In this document: one piece after another, positions 6,276 through 8,462 of the stretch
Layout: every line of letters starts with the position of its first letter
How positions within the stretch are numbered: the first letter of the stretch is position 1
Source: Halieaceae bacterium UBA4438
GTDB lineage: Bacteria; Pseudomonadota; Gammaproteobacteria; Pseudomonadales; Halieaceae
Assembly: GCA_002390485.1 (NCBI GenBank)
Contig: DGPO01000057.1
Coordinates: 12,331 to 20,792 of the forward strand
Direction: 5' to 3'
Length of the DNA: 8,462 nucleotides
Program-made: the position numbers and the translations under genes
Notes under the pieces: model-generated
What the model was told of the DNA's origin: nothing
The model's input: the letters and a program-made list of their open reading frames with translations, nothing else
The model's database searches: none

Positions 6276-6335
6276 TATTGGCCGAACGATGGCGCGTCGG
6301 TAGCTTATAGCCTTCATCTAATGTGTGGATTGAGC

Positions 6336-7427
6336 ATGGAATCATTTTTAACGCTGGTCGCCCCTCTGAGCGATGCGACAGGGCTACCCATGGTGACAAC
6401 TGCCTTGTTGTCATTAATTGCGCTGGGAGTCTCGGGTCATTTTGGAATTCGATACGCAGTAAAACGTCTGACAGCGGTTGCCGATACAACGGCCACGCGT
6501 TGGGACGATGTGGTTTTTTACTCCATCTCGCCGCCGATTCAGTGGGCGATGTGGATTGCGATTATTTACGGATTGCTCAGCCTCTTTGAGGAGGCGCAGG
6601 GGCTTCGCAATGCCTTGGTTCATGTTGCTGATGCGGGTCTAATACTCTTGGTGGGTTGGCTACTACACCGCGTGTCGACAGGCGTTGAAAATGAGTTATT
6701 GTCAGAGCACCGTGGCCCACGTAACTCCGATGATCGCGCAACCATAAGTGCGGTTGCGCGGCTAGCTCGAATTACGGTCTGGGTATTGTCGTTATTGATG
6801 GTCTTGCAGTCGCAAGGTGTTTCTGTATCAGGACTACTGGCCTTTGGTGGGGTGGGTGGTATTGCAGTAGGTTTTGCAGCAAAGGACTTGCTTGCAAACT
6901 TTCTAGGCGGGTTGAGCATCTACTTGGATCGGCCATTTGCAGTCGGCGATTGGATTCGCTCCCCTGACCGGCAAATCGAAGGGACTGTGGAAGATATTGG
7001 TTTGCGAATGACCCGCATTAGGACGTTTGACCAGCGCCCACTTTACGTCCCTAACTCGACCTTTTCGAGTGTGTCACTCGAAAATCCATCGCGAATGACT
7101 AACCGACGAATCTACGAAACGATCGGTGTTCGATACGAGGACGCTAGTCGAGTTGCAGCCATTGTTAAGGACGTGATGGCGATGTTTCGAAGCCATGATG
7201 ATATCGCACAAGATCGAACACTGATCGTCAACTTCAACCACATGGGGCCGTCGTCACTCGACTTTTTTGTCTACGCCTTTACCAAAACGACTAACTGGGT
7301 GGAGTATCACGCGATCAAGGAAGACGTTTTACTTCGTATTCTAGCGATTGTAGAGGATAACGGTGCGGAGATTGCCTTCCCGACACACACGATTCATCAA
7401 GTACTTCCTGAGCCCGCAGATACCTAG
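6336..7427 (+). CDS. ynaI: YnaI-type small-conductance mechanosensitive channel (MscS family)
   Basis: This is a 363-residue inner-membrane channel of the MscS family, expected to form a heptamer that opens on membrane tension during osmotic downshock. Five membrane segments are visible at about residues 19-38, 66-84, 97-112, 143-159 and the pore-lining 163-192 (GLLAFGGVGGIAVGFAAKD, then NFLGG). The cytoplasmic beta domain begins YLDRPFAVGDWIRSPDR and carries PLYVPNSTFSS and ENPSRMTNRRI. The C-terminal domain ends in IAFPTHTIH. These segments recall E. coli YnaI (343 residues) more than MscS itself; the symbol reflects that resemblance and is not proof of orthology. The frame stays open back to 6084, antisense to lexA. 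I chose the ATG at 6336 because a GGATTGAG stretch precedes it and the protein then begins in family style. The ATG at 6321 is possible. The gene diverges from lexA and converges with the CsiV-like gene 13 bases away. Confidence 0.94.
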   Translation: MESFLTLVAPLSDATGLPMVTTALLSLIALGVSGHFGIRYAVKRLTAVADTTATRWDDVVFYSISPPIQWAMWIAIIYGLLSLFEEAQGLRNALVHVADAGLILLVGWLLHRVSTGVENELLSEHRGPRNSDDRATISAVARLARITVWVLSLLMVLQSQGVSVSGLLAFGGVGGIAVGFAAKDLLANFLGGLSIYLDRPFAVGDWIRSPDRQIEGTVEDIGLRMTRIRTFDQRPLYVPNSTFSSVSLENPSRMTNRRIYETIGVRYEDASRVAAIVKDVMAMFRSHDDIAQDRTLIVNFNHMGPSSLDFFVYAFTKTTNWVEYHAIKEDVLLRILAIVEDNGAEIAFPTHTIHQVLPEPADT

Positions 7428-7440
7428 TGGGTTGGGCCTC

Positions 7441-8462
7441 TTAGGGTGCTGACGCGTTCGAAAGCGATTTATCGGGTGTGGTGAGTGTGCGCGTGAGACT
7501 GTCAATGTCTCGTCTAATGCGTTGTGCTTCGCCGAGTTCATACACCTCTTTGAACGAGAGTTCGCGCCATGTCGCAACGACCTGAACAGCGGGGTGGTCG
7601 ACATACCGAACGTACCCTTGACGCAAACTTCGTGTCTCGCGCAGTGCAATCGCATGGCGATATTGAGGGTCGTCCAGAACGACTGTAGGCTGAGCCGCAG
7701 GGCCGTTAATCGATGCATCATCTGTGGTGCTATTAAGTCCGGTGGCCACGTCGATGTACTCGACGTCCGCGGCTTCTTGGGCATTTTCAGAGGCTGTGCT
7801 GTGCTCGACCACTAACACCCGCTGCGGTGCTTGGGGATGCGCGACCATGGGGGTGTAGTTGGGCGGTAGGTCCTCACCGAGCGAATTCATCCATAGATCT
7901 ATCTCGAGGGTAGCCTCGGCGTCGACGCTAATTTTTACGGTACCTTGAAGGCGTGGCTGCGACGCATTCTCAAGCCAGGTATCCACTACGATTGGTGCGG
8001 CGACACCCTCGGGAGCTTGCAGCCATGCGAGGCTTATCACGGGCGTTTTTCTGCTTGTCTTTTGCAGGCTTTCGATCCCCTGCGCGAGCATTTCGATTGG
8101 CAGCACCTGGTAAGTCGCGGGCAGGGCGAGTGGTGCTTCCACGTCAACCAGTGGACGAGGCTCGGTAGGGTTGTCGTCGTCGGCGTAGGTGTCTAACCAG
8201 TTCAGTGTCTGTGAACCGGACCTTGCACCGTCGAGACTTCCCGACAAGTCAGTCCCTGCGTTAAATTCAGCGCTATTAAGGAGGTCCAAGGGCTGCGCGC
8301 CGCGCTGGCCCGTCGTAAGGTCGAGCACCTCGTCGGTGGCGTCAGATTGTGTTGTTTGATCGGAAGTGAGGGGAGCTTGCTCTGTGCTGCTCTCTGCTTC
8401 ATTGGTTGGTTTGGACGCCAAGGACAGGGCCTCCAAAGGCACTTGCACAGCACTGTTTGGTA
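7441..8462 (-). CDS. CsiV-like envelope protein, 5' end beyond the window
   Basis: The frame is open from its TAA stop to the right edge, so at least 339 residues are visible and the true N terminus, probably with a signal peptide, is missing. A GTG at 8446-8448 could be a start but has no clear ribosome binding site, and reading continues through it. Numbering from that GTG, residues about 12-110 are acidic, Ser/Thr/Asp-rich and low in complexity. Residues 111-190 alternate as strands and helices (YQVLPIEMLAQGIESL, VISLAWLQAPEG, LQGTVKISVD, LEIDLWMNSL). After a polar linker, residues 264-296 carry RETRSLR and YVRYVDHPAVQVVATW. The LAWLQ, DLWMN and YVDHP pieces match the pattern I associate with CsiV, a periplasmic peptidoglycan-associated family. 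CsiV genes often lie beside mfd, which cannot be seen here. The assignment is moderate. It is convergent with the channel gene. Confidence 0.65.
   Translation of the reverse strand, partial: PNSAVQVPLEALSLASKPTNEAESSTEQAPLTSDQTTQSDATDEVLDLTTGQRGAQPLDLLNSAEFNAGTDLSGSLDGARSGSQTLNWLDTYADDDNPTEPRPLVDVEAPLALPATYQVLPIEMLAQGIESLQKTSRKTPVISLAWLQAPEGVAAPIVVDTWLENASQPRLQGTVKISVDAEATLEIDLWMNSLGEDLPPNYTPMVAHPQAPQRVLVVEHSTASENAQEAADVEYIDVATGLNSTTDDASINGPAAQPTVVLDDPQYRHAIALRETRSLRQGYVRYVDHPAVQVVATWRELSFKEVYELGEAQRIRRDIDSLTRTLTTPDKSLSNASAP

Noticed and set aside
6084..6335. Upstream extension of the channel gene through lexA on the opposite strand
   Set aside because: The frame happens to be open, but the extra 84 residues are antisense to the LexA DNA-binding domain, cross the lexA promoter and do not resemble a channel N terminus.
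7341..7784. Minus-strand open frame of 147 codons across the channel and CsiV-like gene ends
   Set aside because: It overlaps two better-supported genes in other frames, has a basic Arg/His/Ser-rich composition typical of shadow frames and no recognisable motif.

Overview
The window is ordinary chromosomal housekeeping sequence from a gammaproteobacterium. The gene cluster topA, then a DUF6586-like gene, then lexA resembles the arrangement I know from pseudomonads. The LexA, TopA, YnaI-type channel and CsiV-like sequences are all gammaproteobacterial in style. A marine lineage such as Halieaceae or a relative is my best guess, but that is inference. Coding density is very high and no gap exceeds about 125 bases.

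Layout from left to right. A SpoU/TrmH-type RNA 2'-O-methyltransferase (minus strand) diverges from a small glutaredoxin-like protein (plus). The glutaredoxin gene converges on a universal stress protein (minus). The stress protein gene diverges from a single-pass membrane protein of unknown function (plus). Next comes topA (DNA topoisomerase I, 897 residues, plus), followed after 12 bases by a DUF6586-like gene in the same direction. A small 86-residue conserved-looking protein (plus) then converges on lexA (minus), with the two stop codons directly abutting. lexA diverges from a YnaI-type mechanosensitive channel gene (plus). That gene converges on a CsiV-like protein (minus) that runs off the right edge.

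The best regulatory signal is in the lexA/channel intergenic region. It holds two perfect CTG-N10-CAG LexA boxes one base apart, which cover the -10 and -35 of a convincing lexA promoter. This is the expected SOS autoregulation. The close spacing of the boxes, and the fact that they also lie upstream of the channel gene, are the parts worth a second look. All three convergent pairs have gaps of 0 to 13 bases. A perfect hairpin sits at the lexA junction, and a weaker one sits inside the end of the glutaredoxin gene.

I found no mobile element, CRISPR array, RNA gene, prophage, defence or biosynthetic system, and no convincing previously undescribed system. The findings below are modest leads.
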